Assembly (NCBI GenBank): GCA_029834535.1 | Contig: JAQMWT010000459.1 | Location: 1 to 64,000 of the forward strand | DNA: 64,000 nucleotides | Reading direction: 5' to 3' | Source: Chrysophaeum taylorii | Taxonomy: Eukaryota > Sar > Pelagophyceae > Pelagomonadales > Pelagomonadaceae | In this document: positions 9,355-19,700 of the stretch, in pieces | How positions within the stretch are numbered: position 1 is the first letter of the stretch | Layout: every line of letters starts with the position of its first letter | Notes under the pieces: generated by a model | What the model was told of the DNA's origin: nothing | Seen by the model: the letters and a program-made list of their open reading frames with translations, nothing else | Database searches by the model: none | Position numbers and translations under genes: made by a program

Positions 9355-11646
9355 TCATGCTCCAAGAGCAAAATCGCGCAGTGCGAGTGGTCCGAAGTCA
9401 GTGCCGAAAGGGGTGTGGTGCGCGGCTGACATGTCTGCAAGGTAGTGCAGATGGGTGCGTGAGCTGAGATGGTGGAGAATATCCGGCCTGGAATGCGCGG
9501 GGTCCAGTGCGGGAAATCGAAAAGGGGAATCGCCGAAGGAGAGGGCAAGTTCGCTGGGGTCATAGTGCGTGAGTGCAGTAGAGCCAAGGGCGATGGAAGG
9601 GTCAGTCATGCTGAGTGCATCCTCATTGGCGGAGATGCGGGGACCAGAGCAGCGAGTGCCGTAGTGACCAGGGTTGCCCATAGGCGTATAGTGCACTCTA
9701 AGGTGCGGGCATATGACTTGTGTCCTCGAATGAGGAGTGACGTGCCGAGCGATAAGACGCTGTTGAGGGAGGCATCGTACGTGGCGATTGTGCATGTCTT
9801 CGGTGGAACCGGCAGCTGGCATGGAACATTCGTCGTACATTCCTGTTATGCGAAAATGCTGACAGAAGCGGCTCAGGTGGAGCGAGTCTGTGCAGTGCGC
9901 GCGGAGAATGTCTCCGGAGAGCACAACATTAATTTTCTGGAGGCAGCGTAGGCGTGTGGCGTCCAGAAGAGAGCTATGCAAGCGGACATTAATGACCGAA
10001 GTGGTCGCAATAGAAGCGTGCACAGTTTGCGGCTGATCAGGGCGTTCATAACTCTCGAAATCTGTGTCTATGACTGCGGCCATGGGCGAGGCTTGCCAGA
10101 AGCTTGGTCGCGGTGAGACATAAGGGTCGGCATCCGAAAGGAGTGCGTCCACTGATTGAGAGTTGGAGAGCGGGCGAGCATGTGCTGTGACTGTTGCACG
10201 TGCGGTGACATCCATCGAATCGTAACATGGTGATCGCAGATGGGCCCATGCAAGCAGAGCAGTGTCATCCAGTGCATCCGGCCGGGAAGGTGGGTGATGG
10301 GTGCAGCAGTGAGTGCCGGTGAGCGGCAGTGCGTGTCTGTCTGCGGAGAGAGAAGACAGCGATGTGGAACCAGCTTTGAAGTGATTGGGAGCGGCGGATC
10401 GAGAGATATCGAACAAGGCGGGAGTGCCTGGCGAATCTGAGCTGATACCTACAGGTGCGACGAGTTCCTGCGAGTATGGTGACCGTGGGATCATTGACAG
10501 CGTGTCTTGTCCTTGTGGATGCGGCATAGCGGGGGCATTGGTGATGGCGCGTGGATCAGGTGGTTGATTGGGGATGGTCGGGGAGACCATTTTCGAGATA
10601 AGTGAAGTTGGACTTGCTTCTTCACAGTGCGCATCAGACCAGAGGGCGGAATCCGAGATGATGTCGTGAGTAGCCTGCGACTCTGTTGCATGGGGCATTG
10701 AAGACGTTAGAGCCATGGATCCTTGAGTGTGGTTGCCATAGTCGATGTAGGCGTAATACTCGGGAACATCTCGACGTGTCTTGTTCGTTGACTTGTCGAC
10801 CGTTGGAACGAGGTGGCTTGGCGTTCCGTCGGCAAGGCTGCTTCCTGGGCCGTTGTGCCCGAAAAGAGAAGAAACCCCTGTGCATGTCTTGGCAGCATGA
10901 TGGTGATCAAGACCATCAGGGAGAGAGCTGTTGGTCGATAATTCGAAATTTGTCGGCTTTTGATCTACATTGTTTTGCTTCGTGGTTTCGCTTTGCACGT
11001 CATCAGGGCTGCTGTCTGGGCCGTTGCGCCCAAAGAGAGAGGACGCCTTTATGCATGCCGTGGCAGCGTGATGGTGTTCGTTACCATCGTAGATAGAGCT
11101 GTCTGTAGCTGATTCTGAAGTTGTCGAATCTTGGTCTTGGTGGTCTTGTTTCTTGGTGTGAGTTTGCATGTGGACAACGTCGCCTGTGGTGGGGGTACGG
11201 TCGCGGGTGTTGGATGTACGCTCTCGCAACTCAAACGCGGGGATGTGGTCGAGTTGGTATGAACCAGGTGGCCAAGGAGGCGAGCGGGTGCAAAGTGGGA
11301 CTGCGGGTACCAGAGAGGCGAAGAGTGGCATGTCATAGGAGGAGGGGCCAGAGATGGCGGGGGGTTGAGGACAGATAGGCGGAGCGGGCGGTGAACCAGG
11401 AGAACCGGGCACGGGGCATCCGTAAAGGTGGTGATGGTACTCGGGTAGAATCGGGAGAGAGGCATCGGAGGTTTGTTCGGAAGGGGATGAAGATAGGTGA
11501 TGAATGGGGAAAGGAGGTGAAAGATGCAATGCAGCATCTTGGGTACCTGTTATTCTCAAACAAGTGAGGGAAAAATTGCGAGCGAGCGGCGTACGAGCGA
11601 TGTGCTCGGCCATTCGACCCGCAAAAAGCTCAAAACAACGACTCAT
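9355..11646 (-). CDS. 763-codon ORF, unassigned, with GHNGPG-type repeats
   Basis: A long low-complexity frame, not recognised. Residues about 180-280 contain two copies of a roughly 60-residue unit around the peptides SLFGRNGPDSS and SLFGHNGPGSS, each preceded by a His-rich stretch (HHHAA). The 537-codon ORF at 13.1-14.7 kb contains the similar YGHDGPGTS and YGHDGPGTF, so these ORFs look related. The start ATG at 11646 is the first in frame. It may belong to the same mobile element as the 537-codon ORF; that is inference. Confidence 0.4.
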   Translation of the reverse strand: MSRCFELFAGRMAEHIARTPLARNFSLTCLRITGTQDAALHLSPPFPIHHLSSSPSEQTSDASLPILPEYHHHLYGCPVPGSPGSPPAPPICPQPPAISGPSSYDMPLFASLVPAVPLCTRSPPWPPGSYQLDHIPAFELRERTSNTRDRTPTTGDVVHMQTHTKKQDHQDQDSTTSESATDSSIYDGNEHHHAATACIKASSLFGRNGPDSSPDDVQSETTKQNNVDQKPTNFELSTNSSLPDGLDHHHAAKTCTGVSSLFGHNGPGSSLADGTPSHLVPTVDKSTNKTRRDVPEYYAYIDYGNHTQGSMALTSSMPHATESQATHDIISDSALWSDAHCEEASPTSLISKMVSPTIPNQPPDPRAITNAPAMPHPQGQDTLSMIPRSPYSQELVAPVGISSDSPGTPALFDISRSAAPNHFKAGSTSLSSLSADRHALPLTGTHCCTHHPPSRPDALDDTALLAWAHLRSPCYDSMDVTARATVTAHARPLSNSQSVDALLSDADPYVSPRPSFWQASPMAAVIDTDFESYERPDQPQTVHASIATTSVINVRLHSSLLDATRLRCLQKINVVLSGDILRAHCTDSLHLSRFCQHFRITGMYDECSMPAAGSTEDMHNRHVRCLPQQRLIARHVTPHSRTQVICPHLRVHYTPMGNPGHYGTRCSGPRISANEDALSMTDPSIALGSTALTHYDPSELALSFGDSPFRFPALDPAHSRPDILHHLSSRTHLHYLADMSAAHHTPFGTDFGPLALRDFALGA

Positions 11647-12051
11647 GGTACCCTTTCGAAGTCCTGAGAAGCTGGGGTCGAACGGCGTGGACGGTCATCC
11701 GAGCAATCGGGCACGAAAATTATCACTCCGATTGTGATTTTTTGGGGGTTGCGCGGGTTTCTGAAGGAAAGTTGCGAGCGGACTCCTACGAGTCCCCACG
11801 GATGCCCCGACACCGGAACTTATGGTGAGCTCTGCTATGCTTCCGGATGGTCCGCCTGGGCGCCCAAAAAACTTAGAAGCGAAGGTTAGAGGAGTGTCTG
11901 AGAGCCCGAGGGTGACTCAGACACTTGAGGTGGTGTTGGAAGCTTCAATGGGGGGAAGCGTCACCCGATGGGCTTTCGAGGCGCGTTTGGACTTGGATAT
12001 GCACTCCTCGGCCTTGGCTTTGAGTTGGAACGCGTATATATCGTCGGGCTT
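11647..12051. other. Intergenic segment
   Basis: About 400 bp between the 763-codon ORF and the GC-rich block. No promoter or repeat I can support. Confidence 0.3.
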
Positions 12052-13088
12052 CTATTTTTTCTTCGTGGCGCCTCGCACGCGTTCTCGCTGCCGGGGGCAA
12101 ACTTTCTTTGCACGAGGGCTCTCGGGGAGCCAGGAGAGGAGGATTTTCATGCCAAACTGGGCTTCGAGGTGTCGAAGGAGGGGAATCTTTCCGGCGTCCT
12201 GGGTTGTGTAGGCTCCGAGGCTGTGCTTGCCAAGCTGCTCCTTGATGGCCTTTACCGCGTAGCCCTTGATGGCCGAGACACCTTGCTTGAGGTAAGAGAG
12301 CCGGAGTTTCTCCGCGGACTTGGCAGCCCCATGACAGCTTTGGAGGTCGGCAGATGTCAGCCGAGCGCCGCCGGCGTTGGGAGCTTCGGATTCTGGGTCG
12401 GCATCCGGGGTGGCGTTGGCGGCGGGGGTGGCGCGTTTCCGAGAAGGCGGGAACAGGGTCAGCGCAGACATGTTCAGAACCGTGGAGAGTTCGCCCGCCG
12501 GCGCCGCGCGGGCGGCGTCCTGCTGCTGCTCCTGGTAGAGCTGGATCCAATAGGGGGGCTGGTTGAAGGGGAAAGGCCGGACATGGACCAGGCCTTGCGG
12601 TGGACCTCGGGCTGGAGCGCAGCCCGCCACGCCTGGCATAAGCACTCGAGCGTCTCTTGGAGATTCAAGGCGACGCGGCGTAGATCCTCACCGAGTTCTC
12701 CGATCACTTCGCGTCCTCGCCGTAAGCGCGCTGCAGCTCTCCATGATCTTCTTAGGCCGCGAGACTGACCGTCAGCCAAGACGCCCGCCCCGTCCGCGCT
12801 CGCCTTTTTGATCCAGAGCCCCCGGCGTTCCTCGAGTGGCAGCTTCGTCGTCGTCGGCGGCGGCGGCGGCACGTTTTCTTTGATGATCGCCTCAAGCCCG
12901 GCTTCCTTTATCGTCGCGACGCGATCTGCGACCGCCCTGTAGCTGACGCTCGCCAAGGCCGCAGTCTCGGCATGCGCCTTCTTCAAAGCGCTCGCGACAG
13001 GCCCGCCGATGGCCACGACACGCATCACCGCCTCACGGACGAGCTTGGCCTTGTCGCGGCAGGTCATAGGCACTGCCTGCGAATCCAT
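12052..13088 (-). CDS. GC-rich coding segment, unassigned
   Basis: A markedly GC-richer island than its surroundings. Two overlapping minus-strand frames, 13088-12474 and 12645-12052, give protein-like sequence. The first starts MDSQAVPMTCRDKAKLVREA and looks helical up to about residue 80, with a run of prolines after residue 75. The second holds YWIQLYQEQQQDAARAA, then SAEKLRLSYLKQGVSAIKGY, and a basic C-terminus. They may be parts of one gene with an intron or a frame change between. I do not recognise the family. Base composition resembles the LINE fragment at 33.6 kb and element F. Confidence 0.4.
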
Positions 13089-13119
13089 GCCGTCGAAGGT
13101 ATCGGTCGCAACTTTTTAT

Positions 13120-14733
13120 TCAGAAACCTAAGGCCTTCACTGACTTGAGAACAACAGGCAGGGTTGGTGGAATCCAAGGTGGCAAGGAGGCAAGGATGGT
13201 TTTGAGGATGGTGTTGGTTTCGCAGTGGGAGTTGCGGATGTCAGCATGGGCATTTTCGAGTGCCTTGAGCTGGGCGTCCTTGAGATGGAGTTCGGCGTTG
13301 GTTGAGGCCAGTTCGCGGGCTTGGATGGCGAGCTTGGCGGTGGCGGGGGCTAAAGCGGCGTCGGCTATGGTGAGTTTGGCGGTTGTGGAGGACAAGGTGT
13401 CGTCCTGGAGGGTGAGCGTGGCCTTAGTTGCGGCCAAGTCGGCGCTTTGGGAGTCGAGTGCAGCCTGGGTGATGGCCAACTCGCGTTGGAGCGCAGACGA
13501 AGGTGCATGGGAACTTGTAGGAGGAGTGTTGAGTGGTGCTTGGGTGGTGACGGGAGAAGGGTCGTAGCCGTGGAGTGCGCAATCACGCGGGTGTGGGTGA
13601 AAATCGGGGGGACGGCGACTTTCGAAAGGTGAGGAAGATCGGGCAGGAGGGTCCGATGATGGGGCGGCAGGAGCTTGAGCCGCGGTGGGGGCTTGATGAT
13701 GAATGAAGGTGCCGGGGCCGTCATGGCCGTAGGTGGCATGGTCTTGTGGGTGGAGATGAAAGTCGTGAGGAGAGTGACTTTCGGAAGATAATGGATATCG
13801 GCCAGGAGGGTCCGATGGTGGGGCGGCAGGAGGGTCCGATGGTGGGGCGGCAGAAGCTTTAGCCGCGGTGGGGTGTTTGTCAGGGATGGAGGTGCCGGGG
13901 CCGTCATGGCCGTAGGTACCATGATCGTCGGGAAGGGAGTGAGTGTTGCAGCGACCGGGTGGACGAGGATGCTGGGGAACTTGAAGAGATGGTGAAGGGG
14001 GAGTCGCCGAAAGTGGGGAGTTAGGCTCCAATGAAGGAGGTGGTGGCTCCGGTGGAGTTGGTGGAGTGAAGGGAGTAATGAAGAGTGTTGGTGGTCGTGA
14101 AGTGTTCAACATCGCTGGTGCGATATTCGAACAAGGTGGAGTGTCCTCGTGTATGTGGGGTGTGCCGGGTTGTGGAGTAGCATGGGCGATACCAGGGTCC
14201 GGAGTGACGGCTGTTGAGGCCGAGACTTTGGCGTGCGGGGTGTGACATCCGGCGGGGTGGACGGCAGAAGGTGGTGGTTGTCCATGTTCGAGAACTTGTT
14301 GGACAGCATGAGGGGGGGTGACCATCGAGACAATCGGGTCTTGGGTCGCGACTTCGCGAGAAGTTTGCTTGAGGGGGGTCTCCGTAAGAACAGCTGGTGA
14401 GGAAGCCTGTTCAAGTTGCTCGTCCTGGTCGAGTTGCTCGTTCATAGCTTCGATTCTTGCGGCGAGCTTATCATAGTCGGCAGCGTGTTTTGCGGCGAGC
14501 GCAGCATATGCTGCAGCATTTGCGTCAAGGCGTTTTGCGAATAACGCATCAAGTTCGGCATCGAAATCACCTTTGGTATCGTTTAGCTGTTGCAAAAGCC
14601 GGAGAGCTTGTTCTTGTGATGGAACGAATTTCATAAAAAAATCCAGACTCAGACTTGTGTGGTCGTGAGTCGCCATCGTTTTGGGGTTGCGTTTTTGCGG
14701 TTGCGTTTTTGCGCTGTTGTTGGTTGCTTTCAC
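13120..14733 (-). CDS. 537-codon ORF, possible Gag-like protein
   Basis: N-terminal about 100 residues are helical and Ala-rich (AAYAALAAKHAADYDKLAAR), followed by a long Pro/Ser/His-rich middle with two to three repeats around YGHDGPGTS, and a C-terminal coiled coil of regularly spaced units (residues about 410-500). A 14-base copia-type primer site lies upstream on the same strand at 14890-14903. That would make this the first ORF (gag) of a minus-strand LTR element with a leader of about 160 nt, perhaps with a short spliced intron. No protease, integrase or RT follows, so it could be a non-autonomous element. A host repeat-rich protein is the alternative. Confidence 0.45.
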   Translation of the reverse strand: MKATNNSAKTQPQKRNPKTMATHDHTSLSLDFFMKFVPSQEQALRLLQQLNDTKGDFDAELDALFAKRLDANAAAYAALAAKHAADYDKLAARIEAMNEQLDQDEQLEQASSPAVLTETPLKQTSREVATQDPIVSMVTPPHAVQQVLEHGQPPPSAVHPAGCHTPHAKVSASTAVTPDPGIAHATPQPGTPHIHEDTPPCSNIAPAMLNTSRPPTLFITPFTPPTPPEPPPPSLEPNSPLSATPPSPSLQVPQHPRPPGRCNTHSLPDDHGTYGHDGPGTSIPDKHPTAAKASAAPPSDPPAAPPSDPPGRYPLSSESHSPHDFHLHPQDHATYGHDGPGTFIHHQAPTAAQAPAAPSSDPPARSSSPFESRRPPDFHPHPRDCALHGYDPSPVTTQAPLNTPPTSSHAPSSALQRELAITQAALDSQSADLAATKATLTLQDDTLSSTTAKLTIADAALAPATAKLAIQARELASTNAELHLKDAQLKALENAHADIRNSHCETNTILKTILASLPPWIPPTLPVVLKSVKALGF

Positions 14734-14766
14734 ACTTTTGCACCGGTAGCAAGCGATTAGACTTGA

Positions 14767-14810
14767 CTACGGTCTTAGAAACTTCTGGAACTTCAGGAGA
14801 TTGATCTTAC
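14767..14810 (-). other. Possible 44-nt intron in the leader of the 537-codon ORF
   Basis: On the minus strand, CAG|GTAAGATC begins and ...CTAAGACCGTAG ends a 44-nt interval. Its size matches the two introns seen in CFAP57 (46 and 48 nt). It lies in the leader upstream of the start at 14733. Confidence 0.35.
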
Positions 14811-14889
14811 CTGGAAATCCTGGGTATTTGTCCGAGACGTCGATCGAAGTCGATATCTTTCGGAGGGGCGTTTCTCTGCCAGTACCGGA

Positions 14890-14903
14890 CTGGGCCCATA
14901 ACC
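14890..14903 (-). promoter_or_regulatory. Copia-type half-tRNA primer-binding site
   Basis: Minus strand reads GGTTATGGGCCCAG, identical to the primer site of element 2 and to that known for Drosophila copia, complementary to the anticodon arm of initiator tRNA-Met. A 14-base exact match by chance in this window is unlikely. An LTR should lie directly to the right (14904 onward), but I found no partner for it. Confidence 0.55.
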
Positions 14904-15350
14904 TAGAGACAGAAAAAAATCACTGTGCTCCTGGTAGAGAATGATGGCAGTGGTAGTGATGCCCTGACGCCCTGTCCGTAACGACACAAAGAGCAGCACG
15001 GTGTTCGACACTGCGATTTTATTGGTGATTGGGTGTGTGTGTGTGATAGAGAGGGGGGGGGGCTCTCAGCAGTCGACCTTTAAAACCTTCCCCGCCAAGG
15101 TTGTGAGTCAGCTTCAAGTTACAATGTTGACCGGATCCATACTGCCTCATTCACGGTGGTGGGCCTCAAACAGCTATATTTCTATAGCTCTATATGCAAA
15201 ATCAGAGCCTGTGTCCCCCCTCAGAATTCAAGCAGCTCTACTCAGTGAAACTATTATTCAACATCATCATTTACATTCGTATTGACGAGCTACCTCACTG
15301 CAAGTGCTGCAGTGATCGGACAATCTTCATACCGTAGTCCACACTTATAA
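14904..15350. other. Interval left of element 2
   Basis: Contains a GT run with a poly-G tract around 15036-15060 and sequence matching the LINE tail core (CTCAGCAGTCGACCTTTAAA) at 15064. Its right edge (CACTTATAAGAGGG) matches the target-site repeat found again at 28.97 kb. No gene seen. Confidence 0.5.
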
Positions 15351-15456
15351 GAGGGTGCAGAGAAATCTGCTGCCTCTTACCCTTATCCGTCCGTTGAGAA
15401 CGTGATCTCTCCCTTACCCTTCTTCTTCCTTGCTACACAGTCAAATAGTCCTCTGA

Positions 15457-16433
15457 TCCTTACTACTAATCGACAGATGTTTGTCTGTCTGTTTGTTTGT
15501 TTGTTTGTTTGTTTGTCTGTCCCTCGATTTAGGGTAAGGATACGGCGACCTCGCAGACTATTTCCACGACCCGCGGCGGCTCTTTCAGCGCGCCATTCTC
15601 ACGCCCCGTCGAAACGATGTTGTCGATGCTGACAACGCGCGCATGACCGCGGCCCTTTTTTCCCGGAGACGAGGCGTCGGAGTTCTTTTCGGCCGACTAG
15701 GTTGGGTCGGAAGCCGACGCCTCGCTCTTTACAGTCGAGTTTTCAACTCCCTGACAACCAACGGGATGCTGACTTTGATCGCGAGCTTAAAGTCTTCGCA
15801 ACCTCGACCCGTCGCACGGCCACTGCAACGGTACCAGATACATGATTGATCGTGTCGTTGTCACCGAGGCTCCTCCAACCTGTATCCCTTAAGGCCCGCC
15901 TACGCCAAACGATCAACAAGAGCCAGGGCCAGACGCCCCGCGAGGTCCGCGTCCTCTTGCCCACAAGCCCGTCTTCTGTCACGTCCAGCTCTACGTGGCT
16001 CTCTGTCGATCGGCAACCCCGAGAATATGCTCTTCTGAGTCGACGACTCCACCCTACCCCACGCGTGCTGCGCAATACCGATAAACCCCCTCCCGGCGTC
16101 TACACGCGCACTGTAGGTGAACTTACTGGGACCAGGTGAACTTACTGGGGTTTGAGATTGGGACTAGGTGAATATAGTGACCAGGTGAACTTACTGGGAC
16201 CAGGTGAGCTTACTGGGGGTTTAAGAGTAAACTCAAAGGTTAGCGGCGTGTGCGGATCGAAGCAGCTTAGATTGGCGGAGGCGACAGCGACGAGCTCGAA
16301 GGAGTGCTGTGAGCACGAGTGGGTTTACGCCGAACTTACTGGGATTAGAGATTAGGACTAGGTGGACTCACTGACCAGGTGAACTTACTGGGGTTAGAGA
16401 TTGGGACTAGGTGAACTTACTGGCCTGCACTTG
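15457..16433 (+). mobile_element. Helitron, short copy with helicase remnant, inserted in the 5' LTR
   Basis: About 977 bp present in the 5' LTR and absent from the 3' LTR (empty site at 28481/28482). It begins TCCTTACTACTAATCG after an A and ends CTGCACTTG before a T, as expected for Helitron insertion between A and T. A second copy with the same ends lies inverted at 51447-52434. It carries remnants of the C-terminal part of a PIF1-family helicase: TINKSQGQTPREVRVLLP, with a degenerate counterpart of the QLYVALSR motif after it. The reading frame is not continuous, so the helicase is not functional here. A (TTTG)n tract sits near the 5' end and about nine subterminal repeats near the 3' end. 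The terminal bases CTTG deviate from the usual CTRR. Confidence 0.85.
16100..16430 (+). repeat. Subterminal repeats CCAGGTGAACTTACTGG of the Helitron
   Basis: About nine exact or near copies in the last 330 bp, several back to back. Each unit can pair CCAG with CTGG around a 9-nt loop. The same set appears inverted at 51.46-51.79 kb. Helitron ends usually have one hairpin; an array of small ones is unusual and may be a replication-stop or protein-binding array. Confidence 0.8.
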
Positions 16434-16647
16434 TTTGTGCTTAAGCTCATCATCATGGTCTAGCGCGTCCCGAGGTATGTAGCACTATACACTTTACCTT
16501 TCTCGTGTAGTTCTAGATGCCGCCTGTCGTGTTCTGAGGATACAGGGAACATACCTTTTCATTCCCCGAATTAAATACTTCCAGACGTTCATGATGAGAC
16601 GGGATGGTTTCCCAGGTGACTTACCACTGCATGCTAAATGCTCTGCA

Positions 16648-16661
16648 GGTTATGGGCCCAG
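16648..16661 (+). promoter_or_regulatory. Primer-binding site for initiator tRNA anticodon arm
   Basis: GGTTATGGGCCCAG follows the LTR end CTCTGCA with no gap. It is complementary to the anticodon arm of initiator tRNA-Met, matching the tRNA copy at 37854-37902. This is the copia arrangement, in which a cleaved tRNA half primes reverse transcription. Confidence 0.88.
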
Positions 16662-17295
16662 GCGGGTCCCTGAGAAACCATGTGTCAGCATGCACGTAGC
16701 CTATGGGTTTTGGACTGTTACCGCGCCGGTCCAGCCTCGCCATGTAGACACGCTTGTCAATATAACGCCATTACCATTGGGCTGTATATAGCATATTTTG
16801 CCCACGTGATCGTGTAACCTTGTGTACACCTGTTCATAGTATCGTATTGTCATGTCAATGTTGATGTGTGTGTAAGTTGGCTAACCTGCACTCTTGCACA
16901 CATGTTATGGAATATTTTGGGTACGTCCCTCGTACATTCCATGGCAATGCACCTAACAAGCTCCTTGAGAGCACCAAAAATAACCAGCTGCAATGAGTGA
17001 CTACGCTTAGCGACACTACTCTGGACTCACAACTCGCACAGTTGTCAAATAGACTTTTTTTTTTCATCGATAACGAATGAGTGTACATAGACACCGATAG
17101 ACAGACCCCCTTAGAATGTCTAGACAGTGTCAACTGCGTGACTGAACCCATTGGTTCCCCGTCAACTGCTATGGCAGAACACGCAGCACGAGCCGCACCT
17201 AAGACGATCACAGGTGCGGACATACTATCCTCCGGAATCAAATTCTCGATCGCGTTTTCCTGGGGTGGAAGACCGATAGGGCTGCTGATCTCCGT
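16662..17295 (+). other. Leader of element 2
   Basis: Untranslated leader between primer site and gag. No ORF or repeat worth noting. Confidence 0.5.
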
Positions 17296-19300
17296 TTGGC
17301 TGTTGATGAATTGCCCCCTGAGTATCAGGAATGGCACTTCACCAATGAAACTTTCCCCAACTTACCTGATGCAGAAGTAGCCCAGCTAGCTACTGTCTGT
17401 TACGACTATGAAGTCAAGGCATTACGTCCTGAAATCAATCCTCGTTTCTTAGAAAAGGAACGAATCTTAAATTATCGCGCGCACCCGAAAGCATTATCAT
17501 TTGACACCCGTGTTCGTGCCTCTGTTACTATGTTTTCGTTAACTGCGGCTGACTGGCACACTCATCAGAACACGTATGCTACATTCTTGCATACTTACTT
17601 CAATCTTGAAAGTGTTGGAAAACCAGCACTTACGGCCTGGCCCGCCATCAATGAGGCGTATAACATAAGTTACTTAGCCAACAAGGCTCGAGCCATTATG
17701 CTCATTGCCTTTAGCCACTGCGAGTCTGTTACGACTACTGATGTGTCCTACGTGAAACAGCAGCTTAGCTTTGTTGTTTATAATCCTAACTGGTATGTCC
17801 ATGTATGTATCGAAGCTGTCCTAGCATTCAGGCAAATCTCTTACCAACTGTTGTTTATAATCCTAACTGGTATGTCCATGTATGTATCGAAGCTGTCCTA
17901 GCATTCAGGCAAATCTCTTACCAACTGTTGTTTATAATCCTAACTGGTATGTCCATGTATGTATCGAAGCTGTCCTAGCATTCAGGCAAATCTCTTACCA
18001 ACTTAACCAGGAAGAGACTGACCTTCATTCGACTTTGGTGCTCTTTGTAGAAAATTTTATGAAGAGATACACCGGCATTATGCCGATAATACCAGTAACA
18101 ATCGTTACGATCGTGGTTGGGTAGATTGGTGTTATATGTATGAAACCCGATCTTCATCTCGGCCTGTGCCAGACGCTGAACGATTGTGTCACCCTACCAA
18201 CCCTAGCTATATCTTAGAATATGCATTAGACTTATATAATGTAGTATCAAATGGGTCGAACAAAAGACGCTTAGAACGCCCTGTTTCTTGGCAGCCCTAT
18301 GTCGAAGGATTAACATCTCAACCAAAGCCAAAGTTACTACTTACAAACACGCTGGATTTAGCAGACAAAAGTCTGACTCAAACTGCTAACACACTCGCAT
18401 TCATTACTTCGTCTCAACCTGGTACATCTTCCACGTTTAATGCTAGACGCTTGCGTAACTCTAATGATGCTCGCCAGCCTTTCTCTCGCAGCGATCTGTC
18501 ATATTATCGTTCTGGTGATTCTTATGTCACCAAGAAAACTACTGGACAGTCCCATGATCGCCCAATTTACCCCCGCACTTTCGACAGGTCCTCTCGATCT
18601 AACATGAAATTATTAGATCGAACGAAGCACACCTTCAACACACTGCAAGAGCAGTGTAGCGAACTTACGAAGCATGTGACAGATAATGATACCATGGCCC
18701 AGCTACAACAGAATATCAACAAGTTATTTGAGACTCTATTGCAATCCGCTGACATTCTGTCAACGACATCTACTGAGGACAATAGTGACTTACTTCGCCT
18801 AAACGAACAACTCATATTCGCAGAAGACATCACTTATGATGTAGACGTTCATCTATCCTCGACCGAAAAGTCGTTAAACTACGTGGAGCCACAACATCAT
18901 ACTGTTGCTACTGCTCCCACCCCAAAGGCAACTCCTCCTACTACAGATACCAAGGATGCCTCCAACACACAGGGTAATCCCTCCAATATTGTGCCTAACT
19001 TCTTTACTGCTTCCGCCATCTCGGCTTTACCACCAGCGTTACTGTCCTCGCTATCTTCACAGGTCCAATCTGCCCTCAACCAACCACCACAAGCCGAAAC
19101 CAAAAGGGATGTCGATCAGACTTCGCTATCGTCATTTGATGAGAAGCACGGCATGGCTGATGAGGCTGACGAACCATCACCACCTGTTCAACCGATTATC
19201 ATTCCAACTCATCTGTTATTTCTGGAGAACTTCTTCACTGCCAGCCTCTCCACTACTTGCCCGCATTCGGAAAATGCTTTTCTCACCAACTATATGAAGG
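17296..19300 (+). CDS. Gag region (element 2)
   Basis: The first coding part. The N-terminal portion is charged and helical (VDELPPEYQEWHFTNE onward). A later portion (about 18.1-19.2 kb) is Ser/Thr/Gln-rich with a coiled-coil-like segment and a Pro-rich end. No CCHC zinc knuckle was seen. Assignment as Gag rests on position between primer site and protease. The first copy of the module-border motif lies at 18861. Confidence 0.6.
17772..18002 (+). repeat. 77-bp unit in three identical tandem copies
   Basis: Three consecutive copies of a 77-bp unit beginning TGTTGTTTATAATCC and ending CTCTTACCAAC, with no differences seen. Perfect identity points to a recent event or to an assembly artefact. 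Confidence 0.9.
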
Positions 19301-19309
19301 TAAACAGTG

Positions 19310-19700
19310 TCCCTCAACATTGTTCCTTTCTATATTTTGACTCTTGTGCTACCATATCCTTGATGTCCACGTACGATTTTGCAATACCAAACCATATTAT
19401 TCCACTGGACTCCAAATACGCGCCGATTGTTATTCAAACTGCCACTGGACAACAACGTGCCTCACACATGATGCTAACACGTAATATAGTTGTTCCCCTA
19501 CCAGATCATCCACAAGTTGGCTACGTCAAGATCGACTTCGCTTTATGTCTTCAGCCAGTGCACAATCGACATCTCGCTATCCTGAGCATGCTCGAGTGGA
19601 ACCAGTCGAACCTGACCACTGTGTTCAATGATCGATCTGAGCCAAAGCTCAGCGCTGTCACGAGCCGCATAGACAAAGATGTACGTATTCCCATACACTA
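19310..19700 (+). CDS. Aspartic protease region (element 2)
   Basis: The stretch LYFDSCATISLMSTYDF near 19330 fits the active-site loop of copia proteases (hydrophobic-D-[ST]-x-A). It stands between the gag region and the methyltransferase-like domain. The enzyme cleaves the polyprotein. Only this loop supports the call. Confidence 0.55.

Larger units (their letters stand above)
15356..16647 (+). repeat. 5' LTR of element 2 (split by a Helitron)
   Basis: Two pieces, 15356-15456 and 16434-16647, together 315 bp, match the 3' LTR. It starts TGCAGAGAAATC and ends AATGCTCTGCA. Confidence 0.93.

Noticed and set aside
11968-12768. 266-codon plus-strand ORF
   Set aside because: Antisense to the GC-rich minus-strand segment; Gly/Arg-rich composition typical of a shadow frame. 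Not certain, but the minus strand looks more protein-like.
14890-14903. tRNA gene anticodon arm at 14.9 kb
   Set aside because: No D arm or T arm can be found around it. A primer-binding site fits better.
18861-18881. Motif as simple chance similarity of SLNY peptides
   Set aside because: Around 18 of 21 bases are constant over five copies, including synonymous positions, which chance or peptide constraint alone would not give.
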